Below, in pieces: positions 1 to 8,961 of a stretch of 64,000 nt of DNA. How positions within the stretch are numbered: the first letter of the stretch is position 1; every line of letters begins with the position of its first letter. The stretch spans positions 851,265 through 915,264 of the forward strand of contig NZ_JABASY010000002.1 of assembly GCF_016107685.1 (NCBI RefSeq), given 5' to 3'. The notes under the pieces are model-generated. The model saw only the letters and a list, made by a program, of their open reading frames with translations. It did no database searches and was not told where the DNA came from. The translations under genes were made by a program, and so were the position numbers. This DNA is from Brevibacterium yomogidense. Its GTDB lineage: Bacteria > Actinomycetota > Actinomycetes > Actinomycetales > Brevibacteriaceae.

Positions 1-1145
1 GACGCGCCATCGCTGTCGATGTCGAACAGGGAACCCTGTCGTCCCGAGGCGGCCAGACTGGCAAGGTCGTGTGCTCGCACTCCCAGGAGTCTCACACCGG
101 CCCGATGCGACGCTCGGAGCTTCCGCAGCGCAGGCAGGAGCGCGCCGTGGAGATCGCGGGGCAGATCGCTGGGGACCGGGAGCGTGACCGAGCGGCTGAA
201 CGTCGTGAAGTCGGCGAGCCTGTATTTGAGCCCCACCCCCCGAGCCGTCGCGCCTTCTGCCCGCAGCCTCCCCGCCACGTCGTCACAGAGGCGCAGCAGC
301 TCCGTGTCCAGCACTGCCGGGTCCCAGACGTCGTCCTCGAACGTGCGCTCCGCGCTCACGGAGTGATCCTTCGGTTCGCTGTGCAGGGGTCTGCGGTCGA
401 TCCCGTGCGCGAAACCGTGCAGCGTCCGGCCATGGGCCCCGAAGGTCCGCTCCACCCATGAGGGATCCGCGTCCGCCAGGTCTGCGATGGTGCGGAGGCC
501 GAAGCGGGCGAAGCCGCTCTGGGTGCTCTGACCGACCCCCGGCAGGGCCTCGACCGGCATCGGGCGGAGGAAGTCCGCGACCTCGTCGACGGGCACGACC
601 AGCAACCCGTCGGGCTTGGCGCGTGCGGACGCGAGCTTCGCGACGACCTTCGTCGACGCCGCCCCGATCGAGGCTGTGAGCCCCGTCTCCTGCTGGATCA
701 CAGCCCGCAGGTCCGTCGCGATGCGGCCCGGTGAGCCCAGACGCCGCAGAGCCGACGACACGTCGACATAGCCCTCGTCGATGCTCACCCGCGTGTAGTC
801 CGCTGTGATGCGGGCGACGATGTCGAAGACCTGACGCGAGTACGCGCTGTAGAGCCCCCGGGACGGTGGGATCAGGACCGCACGCGGGCACAGCGTCATC
901 GCCCTGCCCACAGGCATCGCGGCGTGCACCCCGTACTCCCGCGCCTCATAGCTCGCGGACACGACGACGCCCCGGCCACTGCGGCCGCCCACCACGACCG
1001 GCCGGCCACGGAGCTCCGGCCGGCTCAGCAGTTCGACGCCGACGAAGAAGGCGTCCATGTCGATGTGGAGGATCACACATCCCGTGTCATCCGTGCCCAG
1101 TCGTCCGAGGTCTCCCCCGCCACGGGCAAGCTGCTTCCGGCTCAC
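1..1145 (-). CDS. dinB: DNA polymerase IV (Y-family translesion polymerase), 3' end cut by window edge
   Basis: Error-prone translesion polymerase that extends past damaged bases in the cytoplasm. The protein shows the Y-family motif HIDMDAFF (residues 27-34, with a metal-binding Asp) and SIDEGYVD (second catalytic Asp-Glu pair), followed by the helix-hairpin-helix stretch LPGVGQSTQSG. The GTG at 1145 is chosen because GGAGG lies 6 nt upstream; a GTG at 1076 would give a shorter form starting just before HIDMDAFF. About 381 codons are inside the window and no stop is reached, so the C-terminal end, normally carrying the beta-clamp motif, lies outside. It is divergent from the lipoprotein gene with only 29 nt between starts. 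No LexA-like box was recognised in that gap. Confidence 0.93.
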   Translation of the reverse strand, partial: MSRKQLARGGGDLGRLGTDDTGCVILHIDMDAFFVGVELLSRPELRGRPVVVGGRSGRGVVVSASYEAREYGVHAAMPVGRAMTLCPRAVLIPPSRGLYSAYSRQVFDIVARITADYTRVSIDEGYVDVSSALRRLGSPGRIATDLRAVIQQETGLTASIGAASTKVVAKLASARAKPDGLLVVPVDEVADFLRPMPVEALPGVGQSTQSGFARFGLRTIADLADADPSWVERTFGAHGRTLHGFAHGIDRRPLHSEPKDHSVSAERTFEDDVWDPAVLDTELLRLCDDVAGRLRAEGATARGVGLKYRLADFTTFSRSVTLPVPSDLPRDLHGALLPALRKLRASHRAGVRLLGVRAHDLASLAASGRQGSLFDIDSDGA

Positions 1146-1161
1146 GTCCACCTCCGCGCTG

Positions 1162-1167
1162 TACCCT
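1162..1167 (+). promoter_or_regulatory. Candidate -10 element of a leaderless promoter for the lipoprotein gene
   Basis: TACCCT fits the actinobacterial TANNNT -10 pattern. It ends 7 nt before the ATG at 1175 and no Shine-Dalgarno sequence is visible, so transcription probably starts at or next to the start codon. No convincing -35 is seen. Confidence 0.45.
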
Positions 1168-1174
1168 GGCACTC

Positions 1175-1726
1175 ATGGTACTCCGCTCACTCAGCATCGC
1201 TGCCGCCACCGTGGCTGCGGCTCTCACGGTCGCCGGCTGCTCGGCGCCCGAAACGGACGATTCGGACGCGACGCCGTCTCCCACAGCCTCGGACGCGGGA
1301 TCCTCCGAACCCGGCACAGCCGACGGCGAGGGGACCGACGCGCCCGACGCCAGCGCCGAACCGTCCGGTCCGCAGGTGGAAGCCACCACCGGTGCGATCG
1401 TCGACGGCCTCCCGTCCGTCCTCGCGCCACTGCCGGACGCAGAGATCGTCTCCTCCTCCGTCCAACCCGCGGGCGACGGACAGCCCGTCGTCGCGAACCT
1501 CACGATGCGCACGACGGAATCGGTGGATGACGTCCTGGGCTTCTACGCGGACCACTTCGACGACGCGGACTTCTCCCCCGTGGGCGACCCACAGGCGGAC
1601 AGTGGCATCACCACGCAGTCGTATCACGCCGACGACGCGGGTCAGCTCGTCTCTGTCGCCATCGCGGAGGACGCCGAGGACGACGACACCCTGCTCGTCA
1701 CCATCGGCGGCCAGGTCCTTCCGTGA
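1175..1726 (+). CDS. Small secreted lipoprotein of unknown function
   Basis: 183-residue predicted lipoprotein. The N-terminus MVLRSLSIAAATVAAALTVAGC has a short basic start, a hydrophobic stretch and a lipobox (VAGC) with the lipidated Cys at about residue 22. An Asp/Ser/Pro/Glu-rich linker (about 23-65) separates it from a compact C-terminal domain of about 115 residues that I cannot assign; it contains a conserved-looking DVLGFYADHF segment. The ATG at 1175 is preceded by a -10-like element rather than a ribosome site, suggesting a leaderless mRNA. Its stop overlaps the next gene's GTG by 4 nt (GTGA), so the two are probably co-translated. The linkage to polyprenyl synthesis suggests an envelope role, but that is inference. 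Confidence 0.8.
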   Translation: MVLRSLSIAAATVAAALTVAGCSAPETDDSDATPSPTASDAGSSEPGTADGEGTDAPDASAEPSGPQVEATTGAIVDGLPSVLAPLPDAEIVSSSVQPAGDGQPVVANLTMRTTESVDDVLGFYADHFDDADFSPVGDPQADSGITTQSYHADDAGQLVSVAIAEDAEDDDTLLVTIGGQVLP

Positions 1727-2850
1727 CGGGTCCGAGCACTCGGAGCCCGCAGCCCGCAGCGCACGCCGCACACGGACCGCGCCTGACCCCGCACGCGGAC
1801 GTCCGCGCACAGGTCGACGCGGGTCTCGCGGAGTTCCTCGACCGCACCACGACGACGCTTCGACGGATCTCCCCCGTCGCGGACAGGCTCCTCACACCGC
1901 TGCGCACGTTCACCGCCGGGGGGAAGCGTGTGCGGGCGGTCCTCCTCTGGTGGGGCTACGAATTGGCCGGTGGCGAGGACCGGCACGCCATCGCGGCTGC
2001 GGCCGGATCGGTCGAGCTGCTCCACGCGGCGGCGCTGGTCCATGACGACATCATCGACGAGTCGGAGACCCGCCGCGGTCGGCCATCGGTGCACGCACGC
2101 TTCCGGGATGCGCACGCCCGCACCCGGATGGCGGGGGACTCCGAGCTCTACGGGACCAGTGCGGGAATCATCGCAGGCGACCTCTGCCTGGCGCTCAGTG
2201 AGGAGCTGTTCGACTCCGCCGGCTTCGCGAACTCCCCCGCCGCACGCTCCGCCCACGCCGCGCTGCGCCGCGACGTCATGCTGGGACAGTTCCTCGACGT
2301 CGAGCTCCAGGCCGCGCACATCCCGCGAGAGGAGCTGAGGACTCGCGCGGACGAGGTCCTCACACACAAGACCGCGCAGTACACGGTGGTCCAGCCGCTC
2401 GTACTGGGCGCATCGCTGGCGGATGCGGACCCCGCTCTGCTCACGGCGCTCGCAGACTTCGGGCTGCCGTTGGGCAGGGCGTTCCAGATGCGCGACGACG
2501 TCCTGGGCGTGTACGGGGACCCGTCGGTCACGGGCAAGCCCGCCGGGGACGACCTGGCCCAGGGGAAGCGCACGATCCTCGTCGCCGAAGTGCTGGACCG
2601 CGCTCAACCGGACGAGGCGGAGTGGTTCGAGAGCAGACTGGGACATCCGGAAATCTCAGCGGACGACCTCGGCAGGATGACCGCGATCATGACCGCGTGC
2701 GGTGCGGCGCGGTCGTTCGAGGACCTCATCGAAGCTGAGACCGCGCGCGCCCTCGACGCTCTCGACGGCCTGTCCGACCGGGGCGTGTCCCCCGCCGACG
2801 TCGCGACGCTGCGGGCATTCGCCGACACCCTCACGCACCGCCGCTCCTGA
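1723..2850 (+). CDS. idsA: Polyprenyl (geranylgeranyl-type) diphosphate synthase
   Basis: Trans-isoprenyl diphosphate synthase that condenses isopentenyl diphosphate onto allylic diphosphates. The first Asp-rich motif is DDIID (residues 108-112), followed by the Arg pair in ETRRGR; the second is QMRDDVLGVYGD (Asp 258, 259, 266). The KT in THKTAQY (about 216-217) and the substrate-binding GKR (about 67-69) are present. At 375 residues it has the family's normal length. Its GTG start overlaps the lipoprotein stop by 4 nt. Position next to a Rv2175c-like gene and a pknL-like kinase matches the idsA2 locus of M. tuberculosis. Product chain length cannot be read from the sequence with confidence; carotenoid, menaquinone or polyprenyl-phosphate precursors are all possible. 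Confidence 0.88.
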   Translation: MTGPSTRSPQPAAHAAHGPRLTPHADVRAQVDAGLAEFLDRTTTTLRRISPVADRLLTPLRTFTAGGKRVRAVLLWWGYELAGGEDRHAIAAAAGSVELLHAAALVHDDIIDESETRRGRPSVHARFRDAHARTRMAGDSELYGTSAGIIAGDLCLALSEELFDSAGFANSPAARSAHAALRRDVMLGQFLDVELQAAHIPREELRTRADEVLTHKTAQYTVVQPLVLGASLADADPALLTALADFGLPLGRAFQMRDDVLGVYGDPSVTGKPAGDDLAQGKRTILVAEVLDRAQPDEAEWFESRLGHPEISADDLGRMTAIMTACGAARSFEDLIEAETARALDALDGLSDRGVSPADVATLRAFADTLTHRRS

Positions 2851-2878
2851 AATAGCGCTCAGAGAGTCATCGTCCGCG

Positions 2879-3235
2879 TCAGAGGGCCATCGCCTGCGCA
2901 CGTCTGCGCACCTCGGTCTTGTTGCCGTCCCGCAGGAGGTCGATCGGCCGACCGGGGAGGGACGGATCAGGGGTGAAGAGCCACACGATCGCGGCCTCGT
3001 CGTCGAAACCCGCGTCGTGCAGCGTGATGAGCGTTCCGCGCAGGTGCTTGAGGGGGCGCCAGTCCGCGCCCAGGAAGAGCTCCGGCACCTGGAAGATGTC
3101 ACGGTCACCGCGTCTCACCCCGATGATGGAGCGGTCCTCCACGAACCTGCGGACCTTCGAGATGCCGAGGTCGGACCTCTCCGCGATATCGGGCAGCGGG
3201 AGCCATGCGTCTACGAGTTCGTCTGATCCAGTCAC
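2879..3235 (-). CDS. Rv2175c-like DNA-binding regulatory protein
   Basis: 118-residue cytoplasmic protein with an N-terminal helix-turn-helix-like segment (WLPLPDIAERSDLGISKVRR) and the C-terminal domain typical of the Rv2175c family (AIVWLFTPDPSLPGRPIDLL and onward). In M. tuberculosis Rv2175c is a DNA-binding substrate of the kinase PknL, and here too the gene lies beside a PASTA kinase gene. The start is GTG at 3235; a longer frame upstream exists but lacks family-like sequence. GGGGGA sits immediately before the GTG and TACGCT 6 nt before it, so the mRNA is probably leaderless. The gene converges on idsA with a 28-nt gap. Phosphorylation by the neighbouring kinase is inference. Confidence 0.75.
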   Translation of the reverse strand: MTGSDELVDAWLPLPDIAERSDLGISKVRRFVEDRSIIGVRRGDRDIFQVPELFLGADWRPLKHLRGTLITLHDAGFDDEAAIVWLFTPDPSLPGRPIDLLRDGNKTEVRRRAQAMAL

Positions 3236-3241
3236 TCCCCC

Positions 3242-3247
3242 AGCGTA
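3242..3247 (-). promoter_or_regulatory. Candidate -10 of leaderless promoter for the Rv2175c-like gene
   Basis: On the minus strand TACGCT is followed by 6 nt and then the GTG start at 3235, the geometry expected for a transcript beginning at the start codon. No clear -35 hexamer is seen. Confidence 0.4.
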
Positions 3248-3382
3248 GCGACTCACCCGCAGGTCGCGCTCCACCGGACGACACACCCTCCGGGTGACGC
3301 CGGTTCTTCGGGACTCGTGGCTACGCTGGTCCTGTCTGCGTGATGCCGACTTCCCCAGACCACCAGACCACCTGCAGGACGG

Positions 3383-4462
3383 ATGAGGACAGTGCCGACG
3401 GAGCATTCAGCGCCACCTTCGCGCGGTCGTCGCGGTCGTGCCCGCCACAGCGCCCCTTCTGATCCCCTCGCCGTGTCCGCCCTCCTGTCGTCACCCCCGC
3501 CGCAGCGAACGGAGCCCGACCACGTGCCGGCACCGGCGCTCCCCATCGAGGTGTCGGCGGGCCCGGGGTTCACATCCGGGACGGCGACGGAATCGGTGCC
3601 CGTCACGCATGGAGGCCGGACGTATCGCGTCCGCAGAGGCGACGATCTCGTGAGTGTCGCCGCACGATTCGGCGTCTCCGTGCCCGCCCTCGTCGATCTC
3701 AACGGACTCGCCCGACAGCCGCACCTGCGCCCCGGTCAGGTCGTCTCCCTCCCGGAACGGCAACTGACCGACGGGCCTGCGACGGAACGCGCGCGTGCCG
3801 GGGACACACTCGAATCGATCGCTGCGCGGCACCGCCTCCGGCCTGCGGATCTGCAGCGGGCCAACGCGATGGGTGATTCCCGCCTCATCGTCGAGGGCGA
3901 ACTGCTCAACCTCACCGGCACTGGCGCGATGAGCGCGCGTCCCCGGATCGAGACACTCGAGCTTCCACCGCTGTCCGCTCCGTCCGACGGGTACCCGGAG
4001 GCCACCGTGCAGGCGGCGCGGATCAATCGCCGAAGCCTCCTCGCACGACGGACGCCCTCACGCGCCGCGGTCCGCACGCTCGTGGCACGGACAGCCGATG
4101 AGCACGGACTCGATCGCCATCTCGCGGCGGGCGTCGCACAGGTGGAGTCCGGCTTCCATCACGCCGTCGTGAGCCCGGGGAACGCGATCGGCGTCATGCA
4201 GGTGACACCCCACGCAGCCCACTGCGCGTCCCACGCGGTCGGCAGGCCACTCGACGTGCTGGATGCCGCCGACAACGTCGCTGCGGGAGTCGTCATCCTG
4301 TCCACACTCCTCGAGCGGGCCGAGGACGAAGCCGAGGCGCTCGCCGCCTACTACCAGGGCCTCACGTCCGTCCGCGCTCGCGGTCCGCACCGCGACGCAC
4401 GCATGTTCGCGTCGAACGTGCAGATCATCGCCGACCGGACCCGCGCAGAGGAGAGCCGATGA
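3383..4462 (+). CDS. LysM-domain lytic transglycosylase-like peptidoglycan hydrolase
   Basis: 359 residues. A proline- and arginine-rich N-terminus (1-70) precedes a LysM repeat (about 80-124, YRVRRGDDLVSVAARFGVSV), a second weaker LysM-like repeat (about 136-177, RAGDTLESIAARHRLRPADL), and a C-terminal SLT/goose-lysozyme-like domain (about 226-350). The latter has the catalytic Glu in AQVESGF (Glu255) and GVMQVTP in place of the GLMQ motif. It should cleave murein glycan strands at the envelope. Oddly, no signal peptide or membrane segment is visible from this ATG. The start has GGACGG just upstream. The stop overlaps the kinase start by 4 nt (ATGA), so hydrolase and PASTA kinase are coupled. 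Confidence 0.82.
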   Translation: MRTVPTEHSAPPSRGRRGRARHSAPSDPLAVSALLSSPPPQRTEPDHVPAPALPIEVSAGPGFTSGTATESVPVTHGGRTYRVRRGDDLVSVAARFGVSVPALVDLNGLARQPHLRPGQVVSLPERQLTDGPATERARAGDTLESIAARHRLRPADLQRANAMGDSRLIVEGELLNLTGTGAMSARPRIETLELPPLSAPSDGYPEATVQAARINRRSLLARRTPSRAAVRTLVARTADEHGLDRHLAAGVAQVESGFHHAVVSPGNAIGVMQVTPHAAHCASHAVGRPLDVLDAADNVAAGVVILSTLLERAEDEAEALAAYYQGLTSVRARGPHRDARMFASNVQIIADRTRAEESR

Positions 4463-6456
4463 CCACACTCACCGATCCGCTGCTCGGTCAGATCCTCGAT
4501 GACAGGTACAGGATCGACGACCCCGTCGCCCGAGGCGGCATGGCGATGGTATACAAGAGCACCGACCTGCGGCTGGACCGCGTTGTCGCCCTCAAGGTCA
4601 TGCATCGTCACCTGCTCGACGACGAGGGTTTCGTCGAGCGGTTCCAGCGCGAGGCGCGGTCCGCGGCGCATCTCATCCACCCGAACGTCGTCGCGGTGCA
4701 CGACACGGGTCGTGACGGCGATGCCGTCTACCTCGTCATGGAGTACCTCCCGAACGTCACGCTGCGGAAGGAGCTGCGTCACCGCGGCATGCTCACGCCC
4801 GGGCAGTCACTCATCGTGCTCGACGCGATCCTCGCCGGGCTGGAGGCCGTCCACGGGGCGGGGATGATCCACCGGGATCTCAAGCCGGACAACGTCCTCC
4901 TCGGCGCGGACGGTCAGATCAAGCTCGCTGATTTCGGTCTCGCGCGGGCCGTGAGCGCGGCGACGACGACGAAGACCCTCATGGGCACCGTCGGCTATGT
5001 CGCGCCGGAACTCGTGACGCGCACCGGCGCAGACGGCCGCACGGACCTCTACACCGTCGGCATCATGCTGTACGAGATGCTCACCGGCTTCCAGCCGTAT
5101 ACGGACGACGTTCCGATCCAGGTCGCCTACCGGCACGTCCACGACGACGTGCCGGCGCCGTCGGACGAGCGGCCCGGGCTCAGCCCGCAGCTCGACGCGC
5201 TCGTCCTCTGGGCGACGTCACGCGATCCAGAGGACCGTCCGCAGAGTGCGACTGCGCTGCGCGATGCGGTCACGGAGGCGCGGTCCACCCTCACGCCCGC
5301 AGAACTGGATCTGGGGATCGACGACGTGCCGGAGAACCCGGCCCTCGCCACGCGTCCCCTCCTCGTCCCCACTGCGACGATCTTCGAACCCGGGGCCTCG
5401 TCGGAACCGATCAGGGCGAACGCGGGCACAGACGAGATCCCTTTCCTCGCGGACGACGACCCGGCGACGGAGAGCACGTCGGGGTCCGCCTCGCCCGGTG
5501 CGTCCGCTCACCTCGCCGAGGACGGTGAACCCGGCGCAGAGTCGATGGCGGCCTCCTCCGTCGGCAGGACCGACCGGGGTGACAATCCGACCAGCAACGG
5601 CACGACCGACGAGGAGAGGGCTTCGGAGGACGAACCACCCGCGCGGGCCGCCGGGGCCTCGGCCACGGCAGGGAGTGCGCCCCGCGCAGAGCGGACCCGG
5701 AAGCGCCGGCGTGGGATCCTCCTCGCCCTCGCCGCAGTCCTCATCACCGCCGCCCTCACCGTCGGCGCCGCGATGGCGCTCACGGACAGGACCGCCACGG
5801 TCCCGGACTACACCGCCGGACAGGACCCTCAGGAATTCATCACCCTCTTGGAGGACGTCGGGCTGCGCGCAGAGACCGCAGACGGATACAGCGAGTCGAT
5901 TCCCGAAGGCCGCATCCTCGACGTCGACCCGGGTGCGGGCGCTGAACTCGATCGCGGTTCGGTGGTCACCGTGACCGTGTCACAGGGCGAAGAGCTCTTC
6001 ACGGTCCCGGACGTCACGGGATCCGCGGAAGCGGATGCGCGGACGACACTGGAATCCGCTGGCATGGTGCTTGGCAAGATCACGCGGGAGTTCTCCGACG
6101 ACGTCCCGGAGGGCGACGTCGTGAGCCAGGGCGAGGGCGAGGAGCCCGTCGCGAAGGGCACACCGGTCGACCTCGTCGTCTCCAAGGGGGTCGAACCGGT
6201 CGAGGTGCCCATCGTCACCGGCCTCGACTACGACTCCGCGTTCGGCAAGCTCGCCCGGATGGGCTTCCGGATCTCTCGCGACGACGTGTTCGACGACGAG
6301 GTTCCTGCGGGCAAGGTCATCTCACAGTTCCCGCGAGGCGGTGAGTCCAAGCACGACGGCGACCTCATCATGCTGAAAGTGTCGAAGGGCAAGGAAGCTG
6401 CAGAGGACTCAGAGTCCGATTCCGACAGCGGCGATTCCGCCTCAGACGACGGCTGA
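4459..6456 (+). CDS. pknL: Membrane Ser/Thr protein kinase with three PASTA domains (PknL position)
   Basis: 665 residues. The cytoplasmic Hanks-type kinase domain (about 17-280) has a Gly-rich loop ARGGMAMVY, Lys46 in VALKVM, alphaC Glu65, catalytic HRDLKPDN (Asp140), DFG (Asp158) and APE in VAPEL. A long acidic Ser/Pro/Thr-rich linker leads to a transmembrane helix at about 420-441 after KRRRG. Outside are three PASTA repeats (about 445-640), which bind muropeptides or lipid II in this family, followed by an acidic Ser/Asp tail. Synteny with idsA and Rv2175c points to PknL rather than PknB, though PASTA repeats also fit PknB-like kinases. It is coupled to the LysM hydrolase by a 4-nt overlap, and its 3' end overlaps the convergent ltaE by 15 nt. 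Confidence 0.9.
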   Translation: MTTLTDPLLGQILDDRYRIDDPVARGGMAMVYKSTDLRLDRVVALKVMHRHLLDDEGFVERFQREARSAAHLIHPNVVAVHDTGRDGDAVYLVMEYLPNVTLRKELRHRGMLTPGQSLIVLDAILAGLEAVHGAGMIHRDLKPDNVLLGADGQIKLADFGLARAVSAATTTKTLMGTVGYVAPELVTRTGADGRTDLYTVGIMLYEMLTGFQPYTDDVPIQVAYRHVHDDVPAPSDERPGLSPQLDALVLWATSRDPEDRPQSATALRDAVTEARSTLTPAELDLGIDDVPENPALATRPLLVPTATIFEPGASSEPIRANAGTDEIPFLADDDPATESTSGSASPGASAHLAEDGEPGAESMAASSVGRTDRGDNPTSNGTTDEERASEDEPPARAAGASATAGSAPRAERTRKRRRGILLALAAVLITAALTVGAAMALTDRTATVPDYTAGQDPQEFITLLEDVGLRAETADGYSESIPEGRILDVDPGAGAELDRGSVVTVTVSQGEELFTVPDVTGSAEADARTTLESAGMVLGKITREFSDDVPEGDVVSQGEGEEPVAKGTPVDLVVSKGVEPVEVPIVTGLDYDSAFGKLARMGFRISRDDVFDDEVPAGKVISQFPRGGESKHDGDLIMLKVSKGKEAAEDSESDSDSGDSASDDG

Positions 6457-7512
6457 CGCGGTCTGCTCCGCGATCTCAGCGAGCACACGGCCCGTGGCAC
6501 GGGCCTGTTCCTCGGAGATGTCGAGGTGGGTGACGAGACGGCATTCGCCCTCATTCATCGCGAGGATGCGCACCCCCCGATCGGACGCGAGGTGTGCGTA
6601 GGACTCCGCTGACACCCCTGCTCGGCCCGTGCGGAGGAGGACGATGTTCGTCTCGACCGTGTCCAGGTCGACGAACGACGGCACCGCAGCGGCGACGTCG
6701 CGGGCGATGAGCTCCGCGTTCGCGTGGTCGTCCCGGAGCCTCTCGATGTGGTGGTCCAGCGCGTAGTGGCCCGCCGCAGCGAGGATGCCGGCCTGTCGCA
6801 TGCCGCCCCCGTATCGCTTGCGCAGGTATCGGGCTTCTTCGATCAGTGCGGACGGACCGGTCAGGACGCTGCCCACGGGGGCACCCAGTCCCTTCGACAG
6901 GCAGACGCTCATCGTGTCCACCGCGCTGCCCTGATCCGCGAACGAGGTTCCGCTCGCCACGACCGCATTGGCGACACGCGCACCGTCCATGTGCATGCGG
7001 ATGCCACGGGCATCGGTGAGCTCGCGCAGGCGTCGCAGTTCGTCGATGTCCGCGATGCGACCGCCGGAGAAGTTGTGCGTGTTCTCCACCGCGATGAGTG
7101 CGGTGCCCACCTGGTTGTACCCACGGGGCTGCTCTGCCAGCGCGATCGCGTCGTCCGCAGACAGGGTGCCGTCGGGCGATATCCACGTCCGACTCGTGAC
7201 CCCCGCGATCGCCCCGTGCCCGCCCACCTCGGAGCGGAGGATGTGAGCACGCGACTCCGCGAGGAGCTCCTGACCGCGCCCCACGGAGGCCGCGACCCCC
7301 ACCATGTTCGTGAGCGAGCCGGACGGGCAGAAGAGCCCGGCCTCGTGATCGAACAGCTCTGCGATCCGCCGCTCGAGTGCATTGACGGTCGGGTCCTCCC
7401 CGTAGACGTCATCGCCCACGTCCGCCTCGGCCATCGCCTTCCGCATGCCCGGGGTGGGACGCGTGAGCGTGTCGGAGCGCAGGTCGACGGGGGACTCGAA
7501 CGACACCGTCAC
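6442..7512 (-). CDS. ltaE: Low-specificity L-threonine aldolase
   Basis: PLP enzyme cleaving L-threonine or allo-threonine to glycine and acetaldehyde in the cytoplasm. The 356-residue protein starts with the family-typical DLRSDTLTRPTPGMRKAM. It has the ring-stacking His in SRAHIL (His90), the PLP-binding Asp in MHMDGARV (Asp176) and the Schiff-base lysine in CLSKGLGAPVGS (Lys207). The GTG start at 7512 overlaps the aroG stop by 4 nt (GTGA), indicating co-translation. The operon starts at gcvH, so glycine formation sits beside a glycine-cleavage component, a sensible metabolic link. The 3' end overlaps the convergent kinase gene by 15 nt with no terminator hairpin between. Confidence 0.9.
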   Translation of the reverse strand: MTVSFESPVDLRSDTLTRPTPGMRKAMAEADVGDDVYGEDPTVNALERRIAELFDHEAGLFCPSGSLTNMVGVAASVGRGQELLAESRAHILRSEVGGHGAIAGVTSRTWISPDGTLSADDAIALAEQPRGYNQVGTALIAVENTHNFSGGRIADIDELRRLRELTDARGIRMHMDGARVANAVVASGTSFADQGSAVDTMSVCLSKGLGAPVGSVLTGPSALIEEARYLRKRYGGGMRQAGILAAAGHYALDHHIERLRDDHANAELIARDVAAAVPSFVDLDTVETNIVLLRTGRAGVSAESYAHLASDRGVRILAMNEGECRLVTHLDISEEQARATGRVLAEIAEQTASAVV

Positions 7513-8912
7513 GCCTTGGACGCCTGTGTGAGGAGCTCCGCGACCTGGAACGCCATCTCCAGCGACTGGTCGTGGTTGAGACGAGGATCGACGAGCGTCT
7601 CGTAGCGGCGGCGCAGACCCTCTTCGTCGATCTCCGCACCTCCTCCGAGGACCTCCGTCACGTCGTCGCCCGTGAGCTCGATGTGGAGTCCGCCGGGGAC
7701 CGTGCCCGCTTCCGCATGCGCGTCGAAGAAGCCTGCGACCTCCTCGAGGACGTCCTCGAAACGACGCGTCTTGAAACCGTTCCCGGCCGTGATGGTGTTG
7801 CCGTGCATCGGGTCGCACACCCACGTCACCTGCGGCAGTTCCTCCCCGACCTCCGCAAGCAGAGCCGGCAGGGTCTCCCGGATCCGCCCGGCTCCCATCC
7901 GGGTGATGAAGCTCAGCCGGCCGGGGGTGCGTGCGGGATCCAGCTTGTCCACGAGCCGGAGCACGTCGTCCTTCGTCGTCGTCGGACCCAGCTTCACACC
8001 GATCGGGTTGTGGACGCGGGAGAGGAAGTCGACGTGAGCACCGTCGATGTCCCGCGTGCGCTCACCGATCCACAGGAAGTGTCCCGACACCGCGTACGGA
8101 TTGCCGGTGCGCGAGTCGATGCGCGTGAGCGCCCTCTCGTACTCGAGCAGGAGGGCTTCGTGCGCGGAGAAGAACTCGACGGAGTTGAGAGCGTCGAAGT
8201 CCGCCCCGCACGCGGCCATGAACTTCAGCGCCCGGTCGATCTCCCGAGCGATCTGCTCGTAGCGGTGGTAGTTGGGGTTCGACCCGAGGAAACCACGGTT
8301 CCAGTCGTGGACACGACGCAGGTCCGCGAACCCGCCCTGCGTGAACGCGCGGATGAGGTTGAGAGTCGACGCCGACACGTGGTACGCCTGCAGCAACCGG
8401 TTCGGGTCATGCCTGCGCGCTTCCGGTGTGAACTCGTGGCCGTTGACGATGTCACCGCGGTATGACGGCAGTGTGACGTCTTCCCGCGTCTCCACGTCGG
8501 AGGACCGCGGCTTCGCGAATTGACCGGCCATGCGCCCCATCTTCACGACGGGCACGGAACCCGCGTAGGTGAGGACGGCCGCCATCTGGAGCACTGTCTG
8601 GATGCGGCGGCGGATCTTGTCCGCTTCTGCGTCCGCGAACGTCTCCGCGCAGTCGCCTCCCGTGAGGATGAAAGCCCGTCCAGCCGACGCTTCGGCGATC
8701 CGGCTGGCGAGCAGGTCTGCTTCGCCGGCGAAGATCAGCGGTGGCACCGTCTGCAGTTCGCCGCGAACGGCCTCCAGCTCCGCGGGGTCCGTGTAGGTGG
8801 GCTGCTGTTGAGGCTCGAGCTCGCGCCATTCCTCGAGCCCCGCAAGGGTTTCGGGAGTCGCCTGGAGGGAACCCACCGCTTCGAAGAAGCGCGGGTCAGC
8901 GTGGAAGCTCAT
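7509..8912 (-). CDS. aroG: Class II 3-deoxy-D-arabino-heptulosonate-7-phosphate synthase
   Basis: First enzyme of the shikimate pathway, condensing phosphoenolpyruvate with erythrose 4-phosphate. The 467-residue length matches plant/actinobacterial type II DAHP synthases. Recognisable segments are LIFAGEADLL, FILTGGDCAETF with the metal-binding Cys, VVKMGRMAGQFAKPRS, HDWNRGFLGSN, RVHNPIGVKLGPTTT, and the metal-binding CDPMHGNT plus GLHIELTGDDVTEVLGG. ATG at 8912 is preceded by AGAAAGG about 9 nt upstream; the N-terminus is MSFHADPRFFEAVGSL. It lies 49 nt downstream of the DUF151 gene and overlaps ltaE by 4 nt. In M. tuberculosis aroG also lies two genes from pknL. Feedback-control residues cannot be judged here. 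Confidence 0.95.
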   Translation of the reverse strand: MSFHADPRFFEAVGSLQATPETLAGLEEWRELEPQQQPTYTDPAELEAVRGELQTVPPLIFAGEADLLASRIAEASAGRAFILTGGDCAETFADAEADKIRRRIQTVLQMAAVLTYAGSVPVVKMGRMAGQFAKPRSSDVETREDVTLPSYRGDIVNGHEFTPEARRHDPNRLLQAYHVSASTLNLIRAFTQGGFADLRRVHDWNRGFLGSNPNYHRYEQIAREIDRALKFMAACGADFDALNSVEFFSAHEALLLEYERALTRIDSRTGNPYAVSGHFLWIGERTRDIDGAHVDFLSRVHNPIGVKLGPTTTKDDVLRLVDKLDPARTPGRLSFITRMGAGRIRETLPALLAEVGEELPQVTWVCDPMHGNTITAGNGFKTRRFEDVLEEVAGFFDAHAEAGTVPGGLHIELTGDDVTEVLGGGAEIDEEGLRRRYETLVDPRLNHDQSLEMAFQVAELLTQASKA

Positions 8913-8961
8913 CGATCGAGCCTTTCTCTGGTGTGTCGTGTGGGAGGGCGCGGACGACCGC

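Noticed and set aside
283..891. Minus-strand open frame of 202 codons inside dinB
   Set aside because: The dinB frame across the same bases holds the polymerase motifs; this one is an out-of-frame shadow.
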